DNA of 64,000 nucleotides from Trachythela sp. YZ-2020 (lineage: Eukaryota; Cnidaria; Anthozoa; Malacalcyonacea; Clavulariidae): positions 2,266,501 to 2,330,500 of the forward strand of contig JADLSH010000318.1 of NCBI GenBank assembly GCA_016169945.1. The letters are read 5' to 3'. Made by a program: the position numbers and the translations under genes. The notes below the pieces were generated by a model. It saw nothing but the letters and a program-made list of their open reading frames with translations, did not search any database and was not told the origin of the DNA. This document shows positions 59,601 through 64,000 of the stretch, one piece after another (position 1 is the first letter of the stretch; each line of letters opens with the position of its first letter).

Positions 59601-62600
59601 CCACATATGTATACGACATTCCAGAACTGTTCAAACAGGTCAGAAATTATATTCATAGAATATTTTAACTCGCCACCAATCTCTGTAACGGCCTGCTCAC
59701 GCGATCCGATTTGTCGGATCCAATTCTCCTCTTGACGTATGTGATTTACTGGATTTGCTGACAAGAGTGAAGGCATTGGCTCATACCCAGTGAACTCCAT
59801 AAATTTCTAATATCTGGAACGATAACATTCAATCATTCAGGCGAAAAAAAGTGAAGCCTAAATCCCAGTCCTTTTACGCGGTCCGTACGTCAGTTTCAGT
59901 CCCTCAAAAGTCAATTTCACGCGGTCCGTACGTCAGTTTCAGTCCCCCACAACTTATTTACTGCGCGGTCCGTACGTAAACTCTATTTTTGTATTATTTT
60001 TTTGAAAAAAAACAACAGTTTTTTTGCAAATCGAAGTAGTTTCTACTTTGTAACTGGCTAACAAAGATTACAGAAGGAAAACTAGGAGGAAAACATATCT
60101 TTGTCACTGAGTGACTGAAGTAAGTTAGTTTTCTCACTGTTTTTGTTCAAACAGCGAAAATATTTTGTTTTTTGTCAGTCGTATAAGGCGTATAAGCTAG
60201 TTTGTGCAAAAAGTTTATGAAAGCCATAAAAATATGGGATAAAATAAGTTATCGTGCAGGTTTTAACAGCTTTTCAAGTTTTTTTTCTATTTTCGTAACT
60301 TATTTTGAACTTTGGCCGTTGTGAAATCAATCACGTTTGATGGCGTAGGCACTGTTATTTTGTTTCACTTTTCACCGCCAGTTATCGTTCCAGGTAACCA
60401 AATTGAGTTCACTGCTCATACCTGGCGAAAAGTGTAGTTGTTGCTGTATTGTGTGAAATCACATACGTCAGGAGGAGAATCGGATCCGACCAATCGGATC
60501 GTGTGCTCAGGTCTTAAGGTTGACATTGAAGACATTTATATTCTCAATGTTTCAGGCTGTCTTAAGATATTGGAAACAATGGTCAAAAGAGCATGGCGAA
60601 GATATTCACCTGAAAAGAGAAGTGGTGAGAAGGTCTTTTTAAATAACCTCGCGTCCAAAAAGCTTAAAGCCCTAATCAAACGAGGATGAGAGTTGATGAG
60701 ATTTATCAAGCGAGAGTTTACATGGAAGAATAGTTCAACCCCCCCCCCGCCCCCTTCTTTAAGGGCGGGGGGGGGGTAAACCGTCTCAAAAAAGACAAAA
60801 AAGGGAGGGATGGAATTTTGTTTGGAAATAATGGGGGTTCCTTGTTTCAAAGTGCAGAAAATGAAAACTGAATTTCGGGCCTTTCAGGGCGATTTTTTGG
60901 GATGGTCTCTTGCAGAGCCCAAGAAATTTATTTATACTATTTTGTTGATGGAAATTTCTTTGGATAATACATAATGAAAAGTTGTTGTAAAAGGGGGGGG
61001 GAAGTTGTAAAGGTTTGAAAAAGGGGGGAGTCGATGAGAGTTAATGAGAGTTGATGAGATTTGATGAGAGTTGATGAGAGTTGATGAGAGTCGATGAGTT
61101 GACGCGAGCGAGAGTTGCATCTCTCATCGACTCTCCTCAACTCTCATCTTCGTTTGACCAAGTGTTAAAGTATGATTGCATAACGTGGTTTCTTGTTTCA
61201 AGGTGGAAGCAAGTGAGTACGTTTTACAAGAAGATGGACAGCTGCATCAAGTGAACAGACTAGCTGGAGAAAATAATGTAATTGTGACCTGTTCACTTCA
61301 GTATTTTGAAATTATATTGATATTCCAATATTACAGTTCAAACACTTCTGCTGAATTTCTAGTGATACTCTTAATAATTCTTGTTTTGAATTTTCAGATT
61401 GGAGTTGTTGCATGGCGCATGGCTCTTATAACTCCTGAATACCCGGAAGGGAGAGAGGTAGGAAGAGTTCGAAGTTCTACATAGTTTATTTGTCTTTGCA
61501 TTTAATGAATAAATTAAATGTATTCCTTTCCTATTTGATCAATTTTAGATAATTGTCGTAGCTAATGATATAACACATGTCATCGGTTCATTTGCTGTAC
61601 AAGAAGATACTGTATTTGAAGTAAGCAAAATGCATGTTTATGACCGTTGCCACTCAATTCACTCACTTGGTTACCTTTGTTCCATTCTATGCTCACATTA
61701 TCAGAACAGTGGTAACTAGGCATGTGAGTTATCACTAAGATGTGAATAGACCTAATCAGTTAACACGTGTTTATGCCTGTTGTCATCCAATTCACTTACA
61801 TATATAATTTAAATGCTAGATTACCTTTGTTCCATTCTATGCTTACATTATCAGAACAGTGGTAACCAGTGGTGTAGAACTAAATTCATAACTAGGGGGG
61901 GGCTCTCTAGACGAGCATGTTACCAAGGGTGAAAACATTCGGGTATGGATGACGTCATCAGTAACCGCCCAATCCCATGATAACATTTATTTACTATATT
62001 CATGCCTGAAATAGTCATAAGTGATGCTTGGAGAATGAAAACTATGGAAAAATTATATATTTTCAAGCATTCTTGCTAAAAAAGAAGGGGGATTCAGCCC
62101 CCTAACTAGCTTGAAGAAGGGGGGCTCCGTCCCCAAGCGCCCCCCTCTTCTACACCACTGGTAACTAGGCATGTGAGTGAGTGGAAACGGACATAAACAC
62201 GCGTTAGCCAATTAGGTTTAAGAAATGGCCCGTACACAAACTTTAACCCTATTTCTTTCCTCTAGCGTGCCCTACAGTTAGCCCTCAATGCGGGCATACC
62301 GTTCATCTACGTCTCAGCCAATAGCGGAGCACGTCTAGGCCTGGCCGAGGATTTAAAACTTCAATTTAAGGTGGCGTGGGATGATCGTGACGCTCCTGAA
62401 AAGGTCCGTGGATATTCATTGATTTGAATGTAGAGATTTATTTTATAGCATAACAATAATGTCATCCAGTCACGATTCAGTGATCGGAAATGTTCGCTTT
62501 TCTTGTTTTGAAAATCCCACTGTTCTCCATGCCATTCAGTCATGATCCAGTGATCAGAATGTTCTATTTTCGTTTCCTTGTTTTGAAAATCCCAATAGTT

Positions 62601-64000
62601 CTTGATAATATCCTGTTTTTATAGGGCTTCAAGTATCTTTATTTAACCACGAACGATTTTAAGAAGGTAAAATAGAACGTGACAGTTTTGAAAATGTTAA
62701 AACAGTGCTCTTCCAGAGATTCCTAAAGAGTGAGAATTCTCAAACGTATTTCTTATTTCTGTTTAAGCTAAGTGCTTCAAATTCTGTACGTGCCGAAGCA
62801 ATTGAAGAAAACGAAGAATCTAGATATAAAATTACAGATGTGATAGGTAAATATACTGTATTTGAAACGTTGTGGTCCAGTGTAGGTAGAATTCTACAAT
62901 AAGCTGTCGTGGTTTGTGTCTGAACTACCTGAAAAAGGTATCTCAAACGTGGTGGTTCAGTGTAGGTAGTATTCTACAATAAGCTGTTGTGGTCTTTGTC
63001 TGAACGACTTGAAAAAGATATCTCAAACGTGGTGGTCCAGTGTAGGTAGTATTCTACAATAAGCTGTCGTGGTTTGTGTCTGAACTACCTGAAAAAGATA
63101 TCTCAAACGTGGTGGTTCAGTGTATGTAGTATTCTACAATAAGCTGTCGTGATCTTTGTCTGAACTACCTGAAAAAAGATTAAATATTTTTTGTATCGTT
63201 CACAGGTCGTGACGATCCTATTGGCGTTGAAAACCTGCGAGGATCTGGTATGATTGCTGGCGCCATGTCAAAAGCTTACGACGAGATTGTTACTTTAAGT
63301 CTGGTAAGTCCAGGGGATTACCCTTACTGGACCTCTAGGGAGAACAGTTTAAAACTGATAGAGCTATCCAGTATGAATAAAGTGAGTTTAGTTTAGGTTT
63401 CCTCCTGTAGTAACACTGGATCAATAAGAGATGGACCTTACTGGACTTCTAGGGAGAACAGTTTAGAACTGATAGAGCTATCCAGTATAAATGAAGTTAG
63501 TTTACTTTAAGGTTTCCTCCTGTAGTCACACTGGATCAATAAGAGATGGACCTTACTGGACCTCTAGGAAGAACAGTTTAGAACTGATAGAGCTATCCAG
63601 TATAAATAAAGTTAGTTTAGTTTAGGTTTCCTCCTGTAGTAACACTGGATCAAGAAGGGATAACCCTTACTGGACCTCTAGGAAGAACAGAACTGTCCAG
63701 TATAAATAAAGTTAGTTTTGTTTCCATTTTTATGTCAGGTGACATGTCGAGCTGTTGGTATTGGTGCATATTTATTAAGACTTGGTCAGAGAGTGATTCA
63801 AGTTGAAAACTCGCATATTATTTTGACTGGTTACGGAGCATTGAATAAGGTAAGATGTGTGTGTTTCACTAAGCACTATCGTACTGCAGATGGTGGTCAA
63901 CCTGCAGTTTTCAGAGTGAGAAAATAATGTTGATTTGTATTTTTGTGTAGTTGTTAGGTCGTCAGGTGTACACGTCGAATTTACAGCTCGGAGGACCTTC
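32641..64000 (+). CDS. ACACA: Acetyl-CoA carboxylase, multidomain animal type, 3' partial (56 exons)
   Basis: Biotin enzyme that carboxylates acetyl-CoA to malonyl-CoA, committing carbon to fatty-acid synthesis. Exons 1-28: 32641-32715, 39157-39213, 39470-39598, 39798-39999, 40443-40762, 41256-41308, 41987-42143, 42714-42827, 43034-43093, 43289-43380, 43465-43534, 43990-44153, 45779-45929, 46129-46232, 47393-47474, 47554-47624, 47716-47790, 47900-47965, 48079-48163, 48686-48729, 48910-49000, 49135-49203, 50148-50294, 50666-50785, 51549-51649, 52200-52288, 52402-52529, 52966-53076. Exons 29-56 are listed under the central and carboxyltransferase entries. Joined frame: about 1823 residues, no stop, phases consistent. 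Exon 1 (25 codons, acidic) rests on a good ATG, donor and phase only. ACACA and ACACB are vertebrate paralogues, so the symbol is generic. The last ~500 residues lie beyond the window. Confidence 0.96.
33180..33545. repeat. 80-bp AGGTAGT...ACTACCT repeat, four to five diverged copies
   Basis: In ACC intron 1. The unit contains GTGGTCCAGTGTAGGTAGTA, TTCTACAATAAGCTG and GTGGTTTGTGTCTGAACTAC. It is the reverse orientation of the array at 50990-51540. A further pair of copies is at 35940-36135. Confidence 0.75.
34034..35815 (+). repeat. Segmental duplication, copy A (ACC intron 1)
   Basis: Matches copy B (36763-37870) almost base for base from CCGCCTGTCATGTGA onward, except that about 660 bp (34685-35345) are absent from B. 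The absent part includes the palindromic element at 34900-35180. No coding sequence is recognisable. Confidence 0.85.
34900..35180. mobile_element. Palindromic MITE inside duplication copy A
   Basis: The ends GGCCATGTTACACG and the complement of ATAACATGGC are inverted, with CAACTTGCAA and its complement further in. Diverged single-arm relatives are at 23160-23235 and 38808-38880. Confidence 0.6.
36763..37870 (+). repeat. Segmental duplication, copy B (ACC intron 1)
   Basis: Second copy of the 34-kb segment. The junction where A and B diverge reads ACAATAGAAATTGTTGCG, next to short shared sequence on both sides, suggesting a deletion in B rather than a clean insertion in A. Confidence 0.85.
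37780..38060 (+). repeat. ~100-bp tandem repeat (CATGGTTAGATCATGCAGAGG)
   Basis: TTAAGCATGGTTAGATCATG with AGAGGTAGTACATGT recurs about three times here and about twice at 35728-35930, so it belongs to the end of the duplicated segment and has expanded in B. Confidence 0.65.
39157..46232 (+). CDS. ACC exons 2-14: biotin carboxylase domain
   Basis: This half carboxylates the enzyme-bound biotin using ATP and bicarbonate. Exon 2 reads [13 protein letters not shown] and exon 3 [20 protein letters not shown], the start of the biotin carboxylase fold. Exon 4 has [13 protein letters not shown]; exon 5 the ATP-grasp glycine loop [12 protein letters not shown] (about residues 237-248); exon 7 HLEVQILAD and [17 protein letters not shown]; exons 8-9 [10 protein letters not shown] joined to VEHPCTEM, which carry catalytic residues; exon 11 [15 protein letters not shown]; exon 12 GFKPSSGTV; exon 13 [13 protein letters not shown]. 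All key motifs look intact. Confidence 0.95.
39222..39423 (+). repeat. Imperfect (CAT/CAC)n microsatellite filling ACC intron 2
   Basis: About 200 of the 256 bp of intron 2 are CAT, CAC and ATC triplets, starting 8 bp after the exon 2 donor. The frame continuing from exon 2 stays open through it but misses the exon 3 frame, so read-through would end at a stop soon after 39486. Confidence 0.9.
39706..39747 (+). repeat. (TTTAG)n pentanucleotide repeat
   Basis: About eight uninterrupted copies of AGTTT in ACC intron 3. The same short motif ends the SINE tail (GTTAGTTTAGTTTAGG), a plausible seed. Confidence 0.85.
40035..40128. repeat. Fragment of a G-rich dispersed element
   Basis: GGCGGATCCAGGCTCATTTG, GAGGGGGTGCAGATTTTT and GGGTGCACCCTTCC match, in reverse, a longer copy at 41465-41650. 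Confidence 0.6.
40132..40400 (-). repeat. SINE tails, two tandem copies plus a partial
   Basis: AACTTTATTTACACTGGATA ... AGAGGTCCAGTAAGGGACAT occurs twice (about 40143 and 40259), with a third start near 40375. In ACC intron 4, minus orientation. Confidence 0.75.
41335..41800 (-). repeat. SINE interrupted by a G-rich element (ACC intron 6)
   Basis: Tail and body of the SINE at 41335-41462, then a G-rich insertion with inverted ends (GGCGGATCTACTGGGG near 41466; complement near 41645), then the SINE body resumes (GAGTCAAACTGGAAGCACTC) and ends in a tRNA-like head near 41790. Confidence 0.65.
41893..41962 (-). repeat. Degenerate telomere-like (CCCTAA)n tract
   Basis: TAATCC, TTACCC, TAACCC and TAATCC variants in a 60-70 bp run, 24 bp upstream of ACC exon 7. 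A similar tract is at 58616-58690 in intron 43. Confidence 0.6.
43161..43237. repeat. 16-bp minisatellite (ACCCATATGGACATTC)
   Basis: Four to five copies at 16-17-bp spacing (43175, 43192, 43208, 43224). Each contains the palindrome CCATATGG. ACC intron 9. Confidence 0.85.
43575..43970 (+). repeat. SINE tails, four tandem copies, plus orientation
   Basis: TTACTGGACCTCTAGGGAG ... GATAGAGCTATCCAGTATAA ... GTTAGTTTAGTTTAGG repeated about four times in ACC intron 11. Opposite orientation to most copies in the window. Confidence 0.8.
44660..45660. repeat. Dispersed element, split; inverted copy at 52600-52940
   Basis: GAGAATGTCCGCCAGTGTGG, AGCATTCAACAATGTGGCG, GCATGTTGAAATAG and, after a ~500-bp insertion, TCGCTGAAAGCACACA, AAATTTGGCAGGAAATATTT and CTGCTGCCAGGAAG appear in reverse complement and in reverse order at 52600-52940. 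Unknown class. Confidence 0.65.
45050..45393. mobile_element. Hairpin MITE with ~110-bp arms (ACC intron 12)
   Basis: The left arm (GGGTTTGAGTTGAAATACTT, CCGAACATTGGGCTGTATAT, AAAAAGTTCTATTTGATAT) is complementary to the right arm ending near 45393. It sits inside, and splits, the dispersed element at 44660-45660. Confidence 0.8.
46285..46400. repeat. Dispersed MITE half-copy (ACC intron 14)
   Basis: GTTTCACTAACATTATCGTG, CAGTAGATGGTGGTTAACC, CAGAGTGAGAAAATAATGTT and TTTGGAGGCAAATGAATAG. Same family as 49910-50109. Confidence 0.6.
46419..47297. mobile_element. Tc1/mariner-type MITE, TA flanked, 879 bp
   Basis: The ends CAGGTGTATGTACCACAG and the complement of CTGTGGCACATACACCTG, both followed by AATACC, are flanked by TA (46417-46418, 47298-47299). 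Subterminal copies of ACCACAGAATACC occur near 46576 and, inverted, several times near 47240-47280. No transposase frame. Confidence 0.85.
46917..47046. mobile_element. Harbinger-like 130-bp MITE nested in the TA-flanked element
   Basis: AGGCTCTTTT ... AAAAGAGCCT ends with TTA on both sides (46914-46916 and 47047-47049); AACTCGC / GCGAG(TT) arms extend inward. The nesting shows it inserted after the host MITE. Confidence 0.8.
47470..47480 (+). promoter_or_regulatory. Noncanonical GC splice donor of ACC exon 15
   Basis: The exon ends GTGAAG and the intron begins GCGAGT; no GT donor nearby keeps the frame. Joining AAG at 47474 to GTTTCC at 47554 gives YCVK-VSKMG in phase 0 and a 79-bp intron ending in TTTTAG. 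GC-AG introns are a known minor class. Confidence 0.8.
48079..49000 (+). CDS. ACC exons 19-21: biotinyl (BCCP) domain
   Basis: Exon 19 ends ...AEIE and exon 20 begins [14 protein letters not shown], rebuilding the EVMKM biotin-attachment motif. The acceptor lysine codon is AAA at 48692-48694, about residue 712 of the joined frame. Exon 20 is only 44 bp, so the cofactor site depends on correct recognition of one very small exon. It is preceded by a perfect 173-bp hexanucleotide repeat. Exon 21 supplies [12 protein letters not shown], the end of the barrel. Confidence 0.95.
48451..48623 (+). repeat. Perfect (GTCATA)n hexanucleotide, ~29 copies
   Basis: 173 bp without a single interruption, ending 62 bp before ACC exon 20. 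Frames through it read as Val-Ile or Met-Thr runs and are artefacts. Confidence 0.98.
49135..58924 (+). CDS. ACC exons 22-44: central (noncatalytic) region
   Basis: Exons 29-44: 53664-53774, 53914-54003, 54209-54265, 54543-54607, 54698-54773, 54966-55078, 55537-55723, 55888-56001, 56132-56191, 56274-56315, 57505-57645, 57837-57914, 57992-58078, 58167-58235, 58330-58421, 58813-58924. This region organises the eukaryotic ACC homodimer. Recognisable stretches: [12 protein letters not shown] (exons 25-26), [10 protein letters not shown] (28), [12 protein letters not shown] (30), [10 protein letters not shown] (36), [19 protein letters not shown] (39), [12 protein letters not shown] (42), [19 protein letters not shown] (43). 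Exon 35 (serine-rich) is the most variable part. Confidence 0.93.
49223..49837. mobile_element. Foldback MITE, ~300-bp arms, TA flanked
   Basis: The ends CCGGTGGGGCAAAAAAAA and TTTTTTTTGCCCCACCCGG are flanked by TA at 49221-49222 and 49838-49839. The arms are complementary for almost the whole length, meeting near 49,530-49,550 around GAAGTTGAAGTTAGAA. ACC intron 22. Tc1/mariner-type by TA flank. Confidence 0.92.
49910..50109. mobile_element. Full copy of the CAGCAGATGG MITE family
   Basis: GTTTCAGTGAGCATTACAGG with CAGCAGATGG at the left, and CCATCTGCTGTACGATAGTG with CTTAAAGAAAC at the right, are inverted. It also holds TTTGCCTCCAAATA and TTTTCTCACTCTGATAACTG. Five other partial copies occur in the window. 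Confidence 0.75.
50880..51540 (+). repeat. 80-bp repeat, seven tandem copies, abutting ACC exon 25
   Basis: Starts at 51001, 51081, 51161, 51241, 51321, 51401 and 51481 are exactly 80 bp apart. The unit reads TAGTTCAGACACAAACCACG, ACAGCTTATTGTAGAATACT, ACCTACACTGGAC, CCCACGTTTGAGATATC, TTTTTCAGG. A leader with CTTCGCTCGAAGCGTC precedes it. The array ends 8 bp before exon 25; every unit carries a good splice-acceptor look-alike (ATCTTTTTCAG/GT). Confidence 0.95.
51670..51835 (-). repeat. SINE tail copies (ACC intron 25)
   Basis: ATACTGGATAGCTCTATCAG ... GAGGTCCAGTAAGAGCC, then a second start near 51800. Minus orientation. Confidence 0.7.
52600..52940. repeat. Inverted copy of the 44660-45660 dispersed element
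   Basis: In ACC intron 27, ending 26 bp before exon 28. Shared phrases include TTCCTGGCAGCAGGCATCC, CCTGCCAAATTTTAACTTCC, ACTACGCCACATTGTTGAAT and GGACATTCTCAAGCCTTG. Confidence 0.7.
53110..53620 (-). repeat. SINE with three tail copies (ACC intron 28)
   Basis: Tails at about 53120, 53245 and 53355, then body (GTAGAGTCAAACTGGAAGCA, CTTCTCACATGTGACTGAGG) and a tRNA-like head near 53,600. Minus orientation. Confidence 0.8.
54356..54525 (+). repeat. 33-bp tandem repeat upstream of ACC exon 32
   Basis: CAATTTGGTGTCCAAACAAC with AAATTCTAATTTT starts at 54383, 54416, 54450, 54483 and 54516. It stops 18 bp before exon 32, which has a poor polypyrimidine tract as a result. Confidence 0.85.
55130..55440 (+). 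repeat. 80-bp repeat, four copies (ACC intron 34)
   Basis: Same unit and orientation as 50990-51540, variant AAGCCACGG; starts near 55138, 55218, 55298 and 55378. Confidence 0.9.
56325..57445 (-). repeat. SINE with eight-copy tandem tail (ACC intron 38)
   Basis: Eight ~113-bp copies of ACTTTATTTATACTGGATAG ... GAGGTCCAGTAAGGGTCATC ... TTACTACAGGAGGAAACC at 56390-57270, then the body (GGTAGAGTCAAACTGGAAGC) and a tRNA-like head read on the minus strand as GGTACAGTGGTTAGTGCAC (A-box) and GGGGTTTGATTCC (B-box). This is the clearest member of the family. Confidence 0.88.
58616..58690 (-). repeat. Degenerate telomere-like tract (ACC intron 43)
   Basis: TAATCCTAATCCTAACC and TAACCCTAATCCTTAACCC variants. 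Likely an interstitial repeat, not a telomere. Confidence 0.6.
58950..59300 (-). repeat. Second SINE-like repeat (ACC intron 44)
   Basis: GGGAGGAAACCGGAGTACCC, GGAGAAAACCCACGACTTTC and TTTTCACACGAGTCTTGAG parallel the body of the main SINE but differ in sequence; TCGACTTGATCGAGTCGAAG is a short hairpin upstream. Confidence 0.6.
59374..64000 (+). CDS. ACC exons 45-56: first half of the carboxyltransferase domain, cut by window edge
   Basis: Exons 45-56: 59374-59460, 59570-59638, 60556-60624, 61203-61277, 61398-61457, 61549-61620, 62266-62403, 62625-62666, 62768-62846, 63206-63303, 63739-63849, 63951-64000+. Motifs: [19 protein letters not shown] (45), [11 protein letters not shown] (46), PEYPEGRE (49), IIVVANDIT (50), [17 protein letters not shown] (51), [10 protein letters not shown] (53), LRGSGMIAG (54), [11 protein letters not shown] and [17 protein letters not shown] (55), [13 protein letters not shown] (56). 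The domain transfers the carboxyl group to acetyl-CoA. The exon 47 donor is ambiguous by a few bases; 60624 keeps the frame. Confidence 0.94.
59689..60514. mobile_element. 826-bp MITE, ~55-bp TIRs, probable TAA flank (ACC intron 46)
   Basis: The left end CCTGCTCACGCGATCCGATT and the complement of the right end (CCTGAGCACACGATCCGATT) continue together through TCTCCTC.TGACGTATGTGATTT. TAA lies just outside both ends (59686-59688, 60515-60517). Inside are three copies of CGCGGTCCGTACGT with CAGTTTCAGTCCC. No coding frame. Confidence 0.8.
60675..61158. mobile_element. ATGAGAGTTG-repeat MITE (ACC intron 47)
   Basis: The ends TCAAACGAGGATGAGAGTT and the complement of AACTCTCATCTTCGTTTGA are inverted. 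Tandem GATGAGAGTT decamers fill 61030-61100. It makes up most of the 578-bp intron and ends 44 bp before exon 48. Same family as the cluster at 10338-11545. Confidence 0.8.
60739..60776. repeat. Poly-C / poly-G hairpin
   Basis: A run of nine or ten C, GCCCCC, a short loop (TTCTTTAA), then GGGCGGGGGGGGGG. Nearly perfect inverted G/C tracts inside the intron 47 element. Confidence 0.85.
61636..61865 (+). repeat. ~145-bp direct duplication (ACC intron 50)
   Basis: TTACCTTTGTTCCATTCTAT, GC(T/C)CACATTATCAGAACAG and TGGTAACTAGGCATGTGAGT occur at about 61670 and 61820; the second copy is split by the element at 61866-62161. Confidence 0.75.
61866..62161. mobile_element. 296-bp MITE, CCAGTGGTGTAGAA ends, TAA target duplication
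   Basis: CCAGTGGTGTAGAA ... TTCTACACCACTGG, with TAA at 61863-61865 and 62162-62164. Removing it restores the uninterrupted GGTAACTAGGCATGTGAGT of the neighbouring duplicate, which confirms the insertion site. PIF/Harbinger-like by its flank. Confidence 0.9.
62870..63180 (-). repeat. 80-bp repeat, about four copies, reverse orientation (ACC intron 53)
   Basis: GGTGGTCCAGTGTAGGTAGT, ATTCTACAATAAGCTGTCG, TGGTTTGTGTCTGAACTACC and TGAAAAAGATATCTCAAAC, starting 24 bp after the exon 53 donor. Confidence 0.9.
63308..63722 (+). repeat. SINE tails, four tandem copies, plus orientation (ACC intron 54)
   Basis: CCTTACTGGACCTCTAGG ... ACTGATAGAGCTATCCAGTA ... GGTTTCCTCCTGTAGTAACA at about 110-bp spacing, ending 16 bp before exon 55. 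Confidence 0.85.
63865..63935. repeat. MITE half-copy in ACC intron 55
   Basis: GTTTCACTAAGCACTATCGT, CTGCAGATGGTGGTCAACC and TCAGAGTGAGAAAATAATGT fill most of this 101-bp intron. Confidence 0.6.

Overview
This window is nuclear DNA of an invertebrate animal. It is AT-rich, has GT-AG introns, and carries animal genes full of small introns: SIRT1, an animal-type multidomain acetyl-CoA carboxylase (ACC), and a TTI2-like gene. Repeats make up much of the rest: tRNA-derived SINEs, short inverted-repeat DNA transposons and tandem arrays. A non-bilaterian marine animal such as a cnidarian fits best, but this is inference; nothing here fixes the species.

Layout. 1-1530: repeats. 1533-7021 (minus): a complete 11-exon SIRT1 gene of 552 codons, ending in the conserved ESA-type C-terminal motif. 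7022-7330: a short, probably bidirectional promoter. 7331-9100 (plus): an intronless 589-codon gene resembling TTI2, the TELO2-interacting cochaperone subunit. 9.1-26 kb: intergenic DNA with a deleted PIF/Harbinger transposon nested in an ACTCTCAT repeat cluster (10.3-11.5 kb), a tandem array of tRNA-like units (14.7-16.2 kb), several minor arrays and two hairpin MITEs (24.7-25.3 kb). 26081-27622 (plus): an intronless gene for a secreted or surface-anchored protein with 86 cysteines in 513 residues. 27.75-31.66 kb: a small MITE, then about 48 copies of a 67-bp minisatellite that stays open in all three plus-strand frames. 32641-64000 (plus): the ACC gene, running off the right edge. I place 56 exons encoding the first 1823 or so residues: biotin carboxylase, biotinyl (BCCP), central region and the first half of the carboxyltransferase. 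Its 6.4-kb first intron holds a 1.1-kb segmental duplication.

Biology. SIRT1 is a nuclear NAD+-dependent deacetylase; TTI2 acts with TELO2 and TTI1 to stabilise PIKK kinases; ACC makes malonyl-CoA for fatty-acid synthesis. SIRT1 and TTI2 share a promoter region head to head; no operon-like logic links the others. The least explained items are the cysteine-rich repeat protein, the three-frame-open minisatellite with its 1.19-kb internal block duplication, the tRNA-like array with 311-bp higher-order units, and an 80-bp intronic repeat that brings arrays of splice-acceptor-like sites next to ACC exons. I found no convincing new multi-gene system.

Exon boundaries were placed by hand from splice consensus, reading phase and remembered family homology. 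Phases close exactly across all SIRT1 and ACC junctions, which is the main support.
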